64,000 bases of DNA, taken from positions 682,001-746,000 of the forward strand of contig JASGHK010000006.1 in NCBI GenBank assembly GCA_049841135.1, given 5' to 3'. The notes under the pieces are model-generated. The model was not told the DNA's origin. It worked only from the letters and a program-made list of their open reading frames with translations, and searched no databases. This document shows positions 18,446-28,200 of this stretch, one piece after another. Made by a program: the position numbers and the translations under genes. The DNA comes from JACRCT01 sp049841135 (GTDB lineage Bacteria; Myxococcota; Myxococcia; Myxococcales; UBA5297). The stretch's first letter is position 1. Each line of letters begins with the position of its first letter.

Positions 18446-21400
18446 GAGCGTTTCGACTGGCACGCCCGCTCGCAGCCGCGGCCCTCGCGGCGCTGGCGGG
18501 TCCGGCCTGCTTCCCGACCGAGCCCCCCGACGACCTGCAGATCGCCTGCAAGCAGGACGAGGACTGTCCCGCCAAGTACGTCTGCAGCAAGCTCGCCGGC
18601 CGCTGCTTCCCCAGCGACGTGGTGGACAAGGCGCCGGAGCTGGTGGGCACGCCGGTCATCGAGCCCAAGGTGGCGCGCGCCGGCGTGACGCTGACCGTCT
18701 CGCTCGCCGTCAACGAGCCCCTGCTCAACGACCCCGTCGTCACCGTCGGCACGCGCCGCATCGCCGTCGACGAGACCGGAACCGCGCGGACCAAGCTCTC
18801 GTACCGCTTCGCCTACAAGGTGGTGGGCAGGAACACCGAGCCCGAGGACCAGCCGCTGCCGGTCACCATCGAGCTGGTGGACACCAAGGGCAACGCCTCC
18901 GCCAAGCTCGACGGCGGCAAGGCCTTCTTCGACTTTAGCGCGCCGCCCGCCCCCGACGTCCTCGCCCCGGACAAGGTCGTCTACCACCGCGTGCCCTGGG
19001 GCGCGGAGGCCACCGGCGGCCAGAAGCGCTTCTGGATAGACACCAAGGCGGGCGCCACCGAGGCGGGCGCGCAGGTCGTGGCCTACGACTCGGCGGGTGC
19101 GGTCGACGACCCGGCCGCCAGCGAGCTGGGGCGCACGGTCGCCGCCGCCGACGGCTCGTTCCAGCTCGAGCTGATGCGCGCCGACCGGCCCGTGATCTGG
19201 CTGGTCGCCTTCGACGCCGCTGGCAACCCGAGCCCGGTGGTGGACGTCAAGGACGTCAGCTGGACCGCGACCCTCAAGGACAAGGTCCCGGGCAAGGAGT
19301 TCGAGAACCCGCACGACTACGAGCTGCGGCCGTGGTTCGAGCGGCGCTACCGCCAGCCGGACGCGCGCGAGCTGACCGACAGCGAGCCCATCTCCGCGCG
19401 GGGAGGCCGCACCCTGGTGGCGACCGGCGAGACCGCCGCCGGCGCGTGGCTGCGCAAGTCGGTGGGCGAGCTCTACACGCGCCGCCACTCCCACGCGGCG
19501 GCCTTCGACTCCGCCCGGCGCAAGACGGTGGTCTTCGGCGGCGAGGGGTGGGGCGACACCTGGACCTGGGACGGCGCGGCCTGGAGCAAGAGCTCGCCGC
19601 TCGACCTGGCCAAGGACGGCAACCCCTCCACCCGCGCTCGCCACGCCATGGCCTACGACGCCGAGCGAGACCGGGTGGTGCTCTTCGGCGGGACCGACCA
19701 CAACGGCCAGCCCCTGGACGACACCTGGGAGTGGGACGGCGTCGAGTGGGTCGCGCGCGCCCCGCACGAGTCTCCGCCCGCCCGCTTCAGCCACGCCCTG
19801 GTCTACGACCCCGCGCGCAGAAAGGTGGTGCTCTTCGGCGGGCAGACGTTGGATGCCCAGGGCCGGACGACCTACCTGAGCGACCTGTGGGAGTGGAACG
19901 GCACCACCTGGGCGAAGGGCGCCAACGCCACCCCGCCCTCCGGCCGCGCGGGCCACGCGATGGCCATGGACACCGCGCGCGGGAGGCTGGTGCTCTTCGG
20001 CGGCAAGGGGCTGGACGCCTCGGGGACGGCGATGGTGACCAAGGACACCTGGGAGTACGACGGGGCGGCTTGGAAGCGCATCCCCGCCGACGCCCCGCCC
20101 AAGGCGCGCCAGTTCGCCGCCGCCGCGTTCATGCCCGAGCGGGGCGTGGTCCTGTTCGGCGGGGAGGACGGGCAGAGCGAGGACGCGCAGCGCTTCGACG
20201 ACACCTGGGTGTGGAGCGGGCAGGCCTGGACGCAGCTGCAGCTCCCCGTCAGCCCCGACAAGCGCAGCCTCCACGTGCTGGTCTTCGACAGCGGCCGCAA
20301 CCGGGCGGTGCTGGTCGGCGGCAAGGACGACAACGACCTCTTCGAGGACACCTGGGAGCTGGAGGGCGACCGGTGGCTCGCCCGCACCGGCCCGTCGTCC
20401 GAGGAGCGTGCGCCCGAGGCGCGCGCCGGGCACGCGATGGCCCAGGACGAGGCCCGCGGGGTGACGGTGCTCTTCGGCGGCGCCAACGCCGACGCCGACG
20501 GCAACCGCCTCTACCTCGACGACGTCTGGGAGTGGGACGGGACCAGCTGGACCGACCGCACTCCGGCGGCGAGCGAGCCCCGGCCGCTGGCGCGCATGTC
20601 GGCGGCGATGGCCTATGACCGGGTGCGCCAGCGCGTGGTGCTGCACGGAGGCGTCGACGACGTCGGCCCCTTCGACGACACCTGGGAGTGGGACGGGGCC
20701 CGCTGGAAGGAGCGGACCCCCACCGACCCCAACGCCAGCCCCGGCCTGCGCTACGGGCACGTCATGGTCTTCGACGACCACGAGGGCGAGATGGTGCTCT
20801 ACGGCGGCACCGACGAACGGTACAAGGGCTGGGCCTCCTTCGCCGACACCTGGCTGTGGGACGGCTCGCTCTGGCGCCCCGCGCGCTACGCCGGCACCCC
20901 GCCCTCGGGCCGCAGCTACACCGCCATGGCCTACGACCAGGTCCGCAAGCGGGTGGTGCTCTACGGCGGGCAGGCCTTCTGGAGCGCCGAGGAGATGTGC
21001 CCGCCGTGCGGCTTCCCCTACGCGGCGCGCGACACCTTCGAGTGGGACGGCAGCCGGTGGAAGGAGGTCTTCCCCGAGGGGGAGGCCGCGCCGGCGACGC
21101 TGGTCTCGCACGCCATGGCCTACAGCCAGCGCGGCGCGGTGCTGATGTTCGGCGGCGGCACGTGGATCTCCGGCGGCTCTCCGCTCGACGAGACGTGGTC
21201 CTGGGACGGGACGAGCTGGACGCAGGCCGCCCACGGCGCGCACGACGACGGCAGCCCCGAGGCGCGCTCCGGACACACCCTGGTCTACGACGCCCGGCGC
21301 AGCCGCGCGGTGCTCTTCGGCGGGGCCAACAAGGAGAGCCGGCTCCTGGGCGACACCTGGGAGTGGGACGACGGCTCCTTTGCCCGGCCGGGCCAGGTCG

Positions 21401-21765
21401 CACGCTTCGCCTTCGCCGCGGCGCAGGCCGAGGAGGCGACCGCCATCGAATCCATCCACGCGACCTGGATCGCCGGAGGCGTCGGCGAGAACGACCGCAA
21501 CGCCGTCAGCGGCGTCTCCACCTGGGTCTGGGACCGCGGCTCGTTCCTGTCCGTCTCCAGCGGCTCCTACCCGGTGGAGAGCCCCGGCATCGTGACCTGG
21601 TCGGTCGAGGACCCGGGCCTGGCCGCGCGTCTGCTCACCGGCCCTCGCCAGGAGATCACCCTGGCGGTGACGCCGCAGGGCGCCAACGGCACCAAGTCCG
21701 CCCAGGTCGCGGTGGACGACGTGGAGCTCGAGGTGCGCTACCGCCGGCCGATCGCCGGGCAGTAG
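18442..21765 (+). CDS. Kelch-repeat outer-surface lipoprotein
   Basis: 1107 residues from ATG 18442, overlapping the previous stop. The N-terminus is a lipoprotein signal (LAALAGPAC; Cys about 24) followed by a small Cys motif (ACKQDEDCPAKYVCSKLAG) that recurs in secreted proteins of myxobacteria. Residues 70-310 hold immunoglobulin-like strands (VARAGVTLTVSLAVNEPL; LVAFDAAGNPSPVVDV). From about 330 onwards there are roughly twelve kelch units, each with R-x-VVLFGG, a DDTWEWDG turn and a trailing W, enough for two six- or seven-bladed propellers. Kelch propellers of this type mostly mediate binding; galactose-oxidase copper ligands were not identified, so no enzymatic call is made. The C-terminal region after 1000 is a beta-sandwich-like segment. 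Confidence 0.85.
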   Translation: MRAFRLARPLAAAALAALAGPACFPTEPPDDLQIACKQDEDCPAKYVCSKLAGRCFPSDVVDKAPELVGTPVIEPKVARAGVTLTVSLAVNEPLLNDPVVTVGTRRIAVDETGTARTKLSYRFAYKVVGRNTEPEDQPLPVTIELVDTKGNASAKLDGGKAFFDFSAPPAPDVLAPDKVVYHRVPWGAEATGGQKRFWIDTKAGATEAGAQVVAYDSAGAVDDPAASELGRTVAAADGSFQLELMRADRPVIWLVAFDAAGNPSPVVDVKDVSWTATLKDKVPGKEFENPHDYELRPWFERRYRQPDARELTDSEPISARGGRTLVATGETAAGAWLRKSVGELYTRRHSHAAAFDSARRKTVVFGGEGWGDTWTWDGAAWSKSSPLDLAKDGNPSTRARHAMAYDAERDRVVLFGGTDHNGQPLDDTWEWDGVEWVARAPHESPPARFSHALVYDPARRKVVLFGGQTLDAQGRTTYLSDLWEWNGTTWAKGANATPPSGRAGHAMAMDTARGRLVLFGGKGLDASGTAMVTKDTWEYDGAAWKRIPADAPPKARQFAAAAFMPERGVVLFGGEDGQSEDAQRFDDTWVWSGQAWTQLQLPVSPDKRSLHVLVFDSGRNRAVLVGGKDDNDLFEDTWELEGDRWLARTGPSSEERAPEARAGHAMAQDEARGVTVLFGGANADADGNRLYLDDVWEWDGTSWTDRTPAASEPRPLARMSAAMAYDRVRQRVVLHGGVDDVGPFDDTWEWDGARWKERTPTDPNASPGLRYGHVMVFDDHEGEMVLYGGTDERYKGWASFADTWLWDGSLWRPARYAGTPPSGRSYTAMAYDQVRKRVVLYGGQAFWSAEEMCPPCGFPYAARDTFEWDGSRWKEVFPEGEAAPATLVSHAMAYSQRGAVLMFGGGTWISGGSPLDETWSWDGTSWTQAAHGAHDDGSPEARSGHTLVYDARRSRAVLFGGANKESRLLGDTWEWDDGSFARPGQVARFAFAAAQAEEATAIESIHATWIAGGVGENDRNAVSGVSTWVWDRGSFLSVSSGSYPVESPGIVTWSVEDPGLAARLLTGPRQEITLAVTPQGANGTKSAQVAVDDVELEVRYRRPIAGQ

Positions 21766-21988
21766 TCGTCCCCGGTGAGGGCCTACGAGGCGCTGTCGAG
21801 CCCCGAGGGGGCTCGGGCGGGAGTGCCTTCCGGCCGGTCGACCTCGCGGCGCAGCTTCGCCGGTGGGAGGAGGAGTTCGCTTCGCGACCGTCCGCCGCGG
21901 CGGGCGGCGAGGCGGCGAAGGCCCTCGAGCGCTTCTTCGACGGCCCTGGTGACGGGTTTGGCAGCGCCGCAGGACGTGGGTAGCTTTC

Positions 21989-23137
21989 GTGGCTCAGATG
22001 ACCATGATCTCGCCCCCGCCTGCCCCTCCAGCTGCGCAGCACACGCTCGTTCCTCTTGGGCACGAGTCGCTCGTGGCCATCATCGGTCCAGGGATGGCGA
22101 AGGTCGCCGTCCGGGCGGTGAACGAGTTTCGCCGCCGGCCCGGTTGGACACGCGAGCAGACGATTCATCCGCGCGACCTGCTCGGGTTCGAGGACGTCGG
22201 CGAGTTCCTCGAGGCCTTCAGCTATCTCTGCTACGCCCAAGGGGCCACGCCAGACCAGGCGAGGGACGAGGCAAACTGGCTGGGCCAGCACCTGTGCTAC
22301 TACCTGAACTTCGAGCTGCACCACCGCAAGACCTTCTGGGTGGACGAGCCGTTGGCGTGGATGCTCGGGCAGACGCGCCTCGACATCGAGGGCCGGGCGC
22401 TGAAGCTCCCGTTTCCGAGCTTCGCAGTGGCGTTCACCGACCGAGCCACCTGCGCGCGTGCCGAGCACCTCATGGCGCGGGACCGCGAGCGGCGCCAGCC
22501 TGGACCGGTTCAGTCGCTCACGGCCTATCTCACGCGGCTCCCGGAGGAAGGAGAGGGGTTGGGCCTGAACGTCAGCCTCCTCGCCGACCAGCGAGACGGT
22601 CACTGGCCCTATTTCGTGAGCCGCGATCTGTTCGTGCGCCCCGACGACGATCTCGACACCCTGCTCGACAGCCACTTCCCCGAGGTCCAAGCCGAATCGC
22701 TCGATCCCTTCTTCCGGTCGGACGAGCTCAAGCGGCTGGTGCACCTGGTCGTCAACGCCGTCCTCTACGCGACGTCCTACTCCGACACCTGGCCCGTCCT
22801 GGCTTCACCCGTCAAGGAGCTGCGGAAGTCCGCGAACGGCAAGGGCGAGAAGCGCCGGCAGCGGGTCGAGCAGAAGGTGCTCGAGCTCGCCAAGACGAAT
22901 TCGGCCGAGGACGTCTTCCACCTGCCGGGGAATATTCCGATTTCACAACTTCAGGCGCTCAGGGAGATGGAGAGGAGCGACTCCGGCCGCCAGCTGCTCG
23001 CGCGGTTCATGGTCCGCGGCCACTGGCGGCGGGCAGCCGAGTCCTGGACCGACCAGCGCCTGCGCTGGATCGAGCCCTACTGGAAGGGTCCGGAGATGGC
23101 GACGGTGATCGAGCGCGAGTACCAGCTCAAGCCTTGA
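21989..23137 (+). CDS. Protein of unknown function with C-terminal RGHWR...WIEPYWKGP motif
   Basis: 382 residues, GTG start at 21989 (ATGs at 21998 and 22004 are alternatives). No signal peptide or TM segment, so cytoplasmic. I do not recognise a named domain. Visible: an N-terminal helical part (LVAIIGPGMAKVAVRAVNEF; DLLGFEDVGEFLEAFSYLCY), a core strand LKLPFPSFAVAF, a helical hairpin LKRLVHLVVNAVLYATSYSD, a basic segment (KGEKRRQRVEQKVLELAK) and the C-terminal block FMVRGHWRR ... RWIEPYWKGPE. A comparable RGHW motif near the C-terminus occurs in AcrVA2, an anti-CRISPR that represses Cas12a synthesis, and in assorted phage and plasmid proteins; the resemblance here is short and could be convergent. 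Neighbours give no clue: a kelch lipoprotein upstream and a convergent kinase. Confidence 0.6.
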   Translation: MAQMTMISPPPAPPAAQHTLVPLGHESLVAIIGPGMAKVAVRAVNEFRRRPGWTREQTIHPRDLLGFEDVGEFLEAFSYLCYAQGATPDQARDEANWLGQHLCYYLNFELHHRKTFWVDEPLAWMLGQTRLDIEGRALKLPFPSFAVAFTDRATCARAEHLMARDRERRQPGPVQSLTAYLTRLPEEGEGLGLNVSLLADQRDGHWPYFVSRDLFVRPDDDLDTLLDSHFPEVQAESLDPFFRSDELKRLVHLVVNAVLYATSYSDTWPVLASPVKELRKSANGKGEKRRQRVEQKVLELAKTNSAEDVFHLPGNIPISQLQALREMERSDSGRQLLARFMVRGHWRRAAESWTDQRLRWIEPYWKGPEMATVIEREYQLKP

Positions 23138-23337
23138 GCAGGTCGTCTTGAGGGCGAAAGGGTCGCTGTACGGCTGCGCGGAGCATCGCCGTACGGGTAT
23201 GCGTCCAGGCGCCAGGAGTCGCATTCCGGGAACGTGCGGCAGCAAGAGCTCGCGGCAGGCGTACGGCCGGACCGTGGTCGTTCGCGCGAGACCGCAGGGT
23301 CCCGAATTCTCATGGGTCGGCAGCCAGCATCGCGCCG

Positions 23338-25125
23338 TCACTTCAGCTTGAACTCGACCTTCGACAGCTCGCCGGGCTTGATCTCCACGACCCGCTGCTC
23401 GGTGATGCCGGCGGCCGGGTTGGCGAGCGAGACCGTGTGCTTGCCCGGAGGCAGCTTGATCTTGAAGACCGGGGTCACGCCGTACGGGGTCCCGGCGATC
23501 GTCACCTGGGTCCACGGCACGGTGGTCAGCGTCAGGTAGCCGTCCTCGTTGGAGACGGTCTGCGGCTTGTCGGGCCTGGGGTTCGGGGTGGGAGAGGTGG
23601 GCTGGGGGTTGCTCGGGCGCGGCGTAGCGACGGCGGCCACCTTCTTGGCCAGCGGGACCGACAGCTCCTTGGTGTCGCCCTTGTCCAGCTTGACTGCTAC
23701 CACCGTCGGCTCGAAGCCCTGCTTGTCGAGCACCAGCTGGTACTCGGTGTCGGGGTCGAGGGTGCGGATGCGCACCGGCGTCAGCCCCAGGAGCCGGCCG
23801 CCCTCGAGCACCTTGGCGCCGGCGGGATCGGAGCTGAGCACCAGCACCGTCTGCGGCTCGGGATCCGGCGTCGCCGGCCGGTCGGGGGGCTTGGGCGTCG
23901 GGTCCGGGACCGGGTCGGTCGCAGGCGTCCTGGGCTTGATGGGCCTGGGGTTCTCCACCACCGGCTCGGTCTGCGTCTGGGCCTTCTGCTCCCACGGGCG
24001 CACGATGGCCAGACCGCCGCCCACGAGGCCCAGCAGCGCGACGCCGACCAGCGCGCCGATCAGCGCCCCGCTCATCGGGGTTGGTGCTGCCGTCGCGGCC
24101 CTGACCGCCGAAGAGCCGTGCGAGCCGGTGCCCGAGCCCTTCATGGAGACGAGGTAGTTCTGCGAGACGGGCGTCAGGTCCTGCACGCGCTCGTCGATGC
24201 CGCTCCCGGCGATCTGGGTGACGAAGGCCGAGACCTCGGTCTCCGACGACTGGCGCGAGACCGACTCGAGGTAGCTGCGCAGGTGCTCGGCCACCTCCTG
24301 CAGACGCCCGAAGCGCGCGCTCATCTTGCGCTGGAGCATCTTCATGACGATGGCGTCCAGCTCCGGCGAGACGTTCGGCGCCACCTTGGAGGGCGCGTGG
24401 ATGGGGCCGTGGAGGATGTGCTGGATGGCGGCGACGTCGGTGTCGGCCTTGAACAGCCGCTGCCCGGTGAGCATCTCCCAGAGCACCACGCCCAGGGCCC
24501 ACTGGTCGGTGCGTCCGTCGAGCTCGCCGTTGGAGAGCTGCTCCGGCGGCATGTAGGGCACCTTGCCCTTGATGGTGCCGGTGGTGGTGCGCGTGGAGCG
24601 GTTGCTGGCGCGCGCCACGCCGAAGTCCACCACCTTGGTCACCCCCGCGGTGGACACCATGATGTTGTGCGGGGTGACGTCGCGGTGGACGACGTTGAGC
24701 GGCCGTCCCTCGGGGTCCTTGGCGTGGTGGGCGTAGTCGAGCCCCTGCGCCGCGTCGTGGACGATGCGCACCGCGATGGGGATGGGGAGGGTCTTGCCCT
24801 GCTTGCGGGCCGCGGCCTTCAGGCGCGCGATGGACTCGCCGTTGATGTACTCCATCGCGATGTAGTGGATGCCCTCGGGCTGGTGCAGCCCCACCTCGTA
24901 GATGCAGACGATGTTGGGGTGGTTGAGGGTGGCCGCGACCCGGGCCTCGTCCAGGAACTGGTCGATGAACCCTTCCTGGTCGGCCAGGTCCGGCAGGAGC
25001 GTCTTGACGATGGCCAGGCGGTCGAAGCCGGCGAAGCCGCGCTGGCGGGCAAGGAAGATCTCCCCCATGCCGCCCACGGCCAGCCGCTTGACGATCTCGT
25101 ACTTGTCGCCGATCAGCTGGGACAT
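23338..25125 (-). CDS. Membrane Ser/Thr protein kinase with two PEGA domains
   Basis: 595 residues; start at ATG 25125 because the kinase fold begins at once (MSQLIGDKYEIVKRLAVGGMGEIF). Kinase landmarks: Gly loop LAVGGMGEIFLA, catalytic Lys in LAIVKTLLPD, catalytic loop VVHRDVTPHNIMV (HRDVTPHN variant, frequent in myxobacterial kinases), DFGVARA, and PEQLSNGELDGRTDQWALGV. A juxtamembrane segment (about 285-365) leads to one TM helix (ALIGALVGVALLGLVGGGLA), a Pro-rich linker and two PEGA modules (SDPAGAKVLEGGRLLGLTP; TTVPWTQVTIAGTPYGVTP). PEGA domains are usually extracytoplasmic and can bind envelope partners, so this kinase probably couples envelope state to phosphorylation. It is divergent from the PPC-like lipoprotein gene at 25285 (160 bases between starts), which may be co-regulated. 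Confidence 0.93.
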   Translation of the reverse strand: MSQLIGDKYEIVKRLAVGGMGEIFLARQRGFAGFDRLAIVKTLLPDLADQEGFIDQFLDEARVAATLNHPNIVCIYEVGLHQPEGIHYIAMEYINGESIARLKAAARKQGKTLPIPIAVRIVHDAAQGLDYAHHAKDPEGRPLNVVHRDVTPHNIMVSTAGVTKVVDFGVARASNRSTRTTTGTIKGKVPYMPPEQLSNGELDGRTDQWALGVVLWEMLTGQRLFKADTDVAAIQHILHGPIHAPSKVAPNVSPELDAIVMKMLQRKMSARFGRLQEVAEHLRSYLESVSRQSSETEVSAFVTQIAGSGIDERVQDLTPVSQNYLVSMKGSGTGSHGSSAVRAATAAPTPMSGALIGALVGVALLGLVGGGLAIVRPWEQKAQTQTEPVVENPRPIKPRTPATDPVPDPTPKPPDRPATPDPEPQTVLVLSSDPAGAKVLEGGRLLGLTPVRIRTLDPDTEYQLVLDKQGFEPTVVAVKLDKGDTKELSVPLAKKVAAVATPRPSNPQPTSPTPNPRPDKPQTVSNEDGYLTLTTVPWTQVTIAGTPYGVTPVFKIKLPPGKHTVSLANPAAGITEQRVVEIKPGELSKVEFKLK

Positions 25126-25284
25126 CGCTTCCCGCCACCGAAAAAGTGCCCCCACCATAAGCGAGGAGCCCCCCTCCCACAACTTCGCGGACGGCGGGGC
25201 GAGGCCGCGCAGAGGCGCTCGGGGCCAGGTCCGTCTACTATAGGAAGCCTTCGGCCGTTGCCCGTCGGGCGGGAGAGCAAGCGC

Positions 25285-28200
25285 ATGTCACCGACGCCGT
25301 ACACGGCGCGCCGGGCCGCCCTGGCCCCGCTCGCCGCCCTCGTTCTCGCCAGCTGCCCCAACCAGCCGGTCGAGGAGACCTGCCTGACCGTCCAGTGCGG
25401 CGCGGCGTGCTGCAGCACCGCCGACCAGGTCTGCGACGCGGTCTCCAACGCCTGCTGCAAGCCCACCTCCTGCGAGAACCGCCAGTGCGGCGACGACGGC
25501 TGCGGGCACCCCTGCGGCACGTGCGCCAAGGGGACGCAGTGCAAGGTGGAGACCTGGACCTGCGAGCCCTGCCCCCAGGAGACGAAGGACGAGTTCTGCG
25601 CGCGCCAGTCGAGCCTGGGCAAGACCTGCGGCGCCATCAGCGAGGTCAGCGCCTGCACCGGCGAGGCGCGCACCGAGACCTGCCCGGACTGCGCCAACGG
25701 CCGCCTCTGCGCCGCCGACAACACCTGCACCGGCCCGTGCAACGCCAAGAGCCCGGCCGACTTCTGCGCCTCCTACGGCAAGGACTGCGGCCCGTTCACC
25801 GGCGAGGAGTGCGGCGAGCCGCGCGCGGAGGACTGCGGGACCTGCACCGGCGGCACCTGCACCGACAACGTCTGCGTCAAGTGCAGCTACGAGGGCGACC
25901 AGTCCTTCTGCAGCCGCATGGCCAAGGACGAGGGCAAGGAGTGCGGCGCCATCGCCGCCAAGGACAACTGTGGAGCGCGGCGCACCGTCCACTGCGGCAA
26001 CGGCGCGTGCCTGGGCTTCGAGTCCTGCGACGAGGCGACCAACCGGTGCAAGGCCTGCGTCCCGGAGACCAAGGACGAGTTCTGTTCGCGCCTTTCGCTG
26101 GCGGGCCTGCGCTGCGGCGCCATCGATGCCGCCGACAACTGCGGGCGCGCCCGCAGCGAGGACTGCGGCGACCCCTGCCCGGCATCGGGCAAGGTCTGCC
26201 GCGACCACGTGTGCCTGTCGGCCGGGCCGCCCGCCAACGAGCGCTGCGGCACGGCCGAGGTGCTCGCCTTCGGCGCCGACGAGGTGGCCACGGCCACCGG
26301 CGACACCTCGCTGGCCACGGGCGACCTGCAGGGCAGCTGCACCGAGAGCGCGGGGCCCGACGTGGTCTACAAGTTCACCGTCGGCGGCACCGAGGCGCGC
26401 AAGGTGACGGTGGAGGTGAGCGCCATCGGCTCGCGCCACCTGGCGCCGGTGGTGTACCTGCGCCAGGACTGCGGTGCCGGGCCCGACAAGGCCTGCGCGC
26501 GCGGCTTCTCGCAGGCCACCGCGCGGGTCAACCTGCTCCCCCCGGGGACGTACTTCGTGGTGGTGGACAGCGAGAGCCCGCTCTACGTCGGGCCGTTCGA
26601 CTTGAAGGTGAGCCTGGGCACGCCCGACCCGGTACCGGCCAACGACCAGTGCTCCGCCGCCGTCGACCTGACCAACGCGGCTGGGCCGCAGGCGGGGACC
26701 ACCGTCGCCGCCAACGACGACTCGCAGGGCAGCTGCACCTCCGACGTCTTCCCGCAGGACGGACCGGACGTGGTCTACAGCTTCATCGTCCCGCCCAGCA
26801 GCCGGCGCTCGGTCCACGTCCGGGTGGTGGCGGACCCGGCGGCGGTGGGCTTCCATCCGGCGGTGTCGGTGCGCAAGAACTGCGCGGACCCGGACAGCGA
26901 GCTCGAGAACGGCTGCGCCGACTACCAGGGCAGCGGCGAGACGTCCCTGTACTTCCTCGACCTGGGGCCGGGCCAGTACTTCGTCCTCGTCGACGGTGAG
27001 AACGGCTCGCAGGGCGCCTTCCAGATCTCCGTCGAGCTGGCAGCGGCGGTGACGCTGCCCGACACCTGCGAGACGGCGAAGGTGATCGATCGGTCCGCCC
27101 TGGACATCCCGGGGAACGGCACCCTGGTGGTCCATGGCGACACCAGCTGGGCAACGAACTCGGGGACCTCCAACAAGTGCGGCGGCTCGGGACCGGACCT
27201 GGTCTACCTGCTCATGCTCGATGCGGGCCCGGGGGCCAAGGACCTGCGCGTCACCGCCACCTTCGACGACCCCACCGCCTCGCCGGTGGTCTACCTGCGC
27301 AAGGGGTCGTGCTCGGCGCCGGTGGCGAGCGACGAGCTGGCCTGCGCGTCGGGGACGGGCTCGGCGAGCTTCCTCAAGCGCTCGCTCGACCCGGGAAGCT
27401 ACTACGTCTGGGTCGACGGCAGCGGCGGCGGGTCGGCGGGGACCTTCACCCTGCAGCTCGACCTGTCGAGCCCCCTGCCCATCCCCGCCAACGACGTCTG
27501 CACGCTCGACGGGAGCAGCGCCGAGCCGATCGTCCTGGACGCGGCCGGCCACGAGACGGTGACCGGCAGCACGCTCCTGGCGGCCGGCGACGACGCCGCG
27601 GCGAGCTGCGGCAGCTCGCATGGCCTCGACCTCGTCTACAGCGTGGACACCACCGGCCTGGGCGAGCGCGACCTGACCGCCACGGTGAGCTTCCTGAGCC
27701 CCACCGCCGAGGCGGCGGTGATGATCTGGAACTCGTGCGACCCCGAGGCCACCGGGCGGGAGGTGGCCTGCGAGGTGCCGGTGGGCCGCACGGCGACCGC
27801 CACCGCACGCAAGGTGCCCGAGGGCCGCTACTACGTCTGGGTCGACTCGGCCTCGAAGTCCGAGGGCCCCTTCACCCTCACCGTCGACGCCAGGCCGCCG
27901 CCGCCCTCGCCGTGCGTCGCCGCACCGCAGATCACGCTGGCCGGCGGGGTGGGCGCCGCCCTGGGCACGACGGCGAGCTCGGCCAACTTCACCCGCGGCA
28001 GCTGCGGCGGCGACAAGGCGGGGGACACCGTCTTCGCCCTCACGCTCACCGAGCCCCTCAAGGTGGTGGCCAGGGTGACGCCCAAGGGCTCGAGCATCGA
28101 CTTCCGCCCGGTGGTCTACCTGCGCAAGGCGCCGTGCGAGAGCGAGTCGCGTGCCGAGCAGCTGGGCTGCGCCCTGGCGGTGCACCCGGGCGACGCCGCG

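Noticed and set aside
21775..21983. Possible small gene just before the RGHWR protein, with a protein-like stretch FRPVDLAAQLRRWEEEFAS.
   Set aside because: Needs another frameshift and has no recognisable family or ribosome binding site; may be a remnant. Not annotated.
21989..23137. Direct annotation as an anti-CRISPR protein.
   Set aside because: Only a short C-terminal motif is shared by eye, no Cas genes or prophage are nearby, and length differs.
23437..25284. Long plus-strand frame upstream of and in frame with the PPC-like lipoprotein.
   Set aside because: It is the antisense of the kinase gene, with His/Arg/Gly-rich composition; a lipoprotein signal starts cleanly at 25285.
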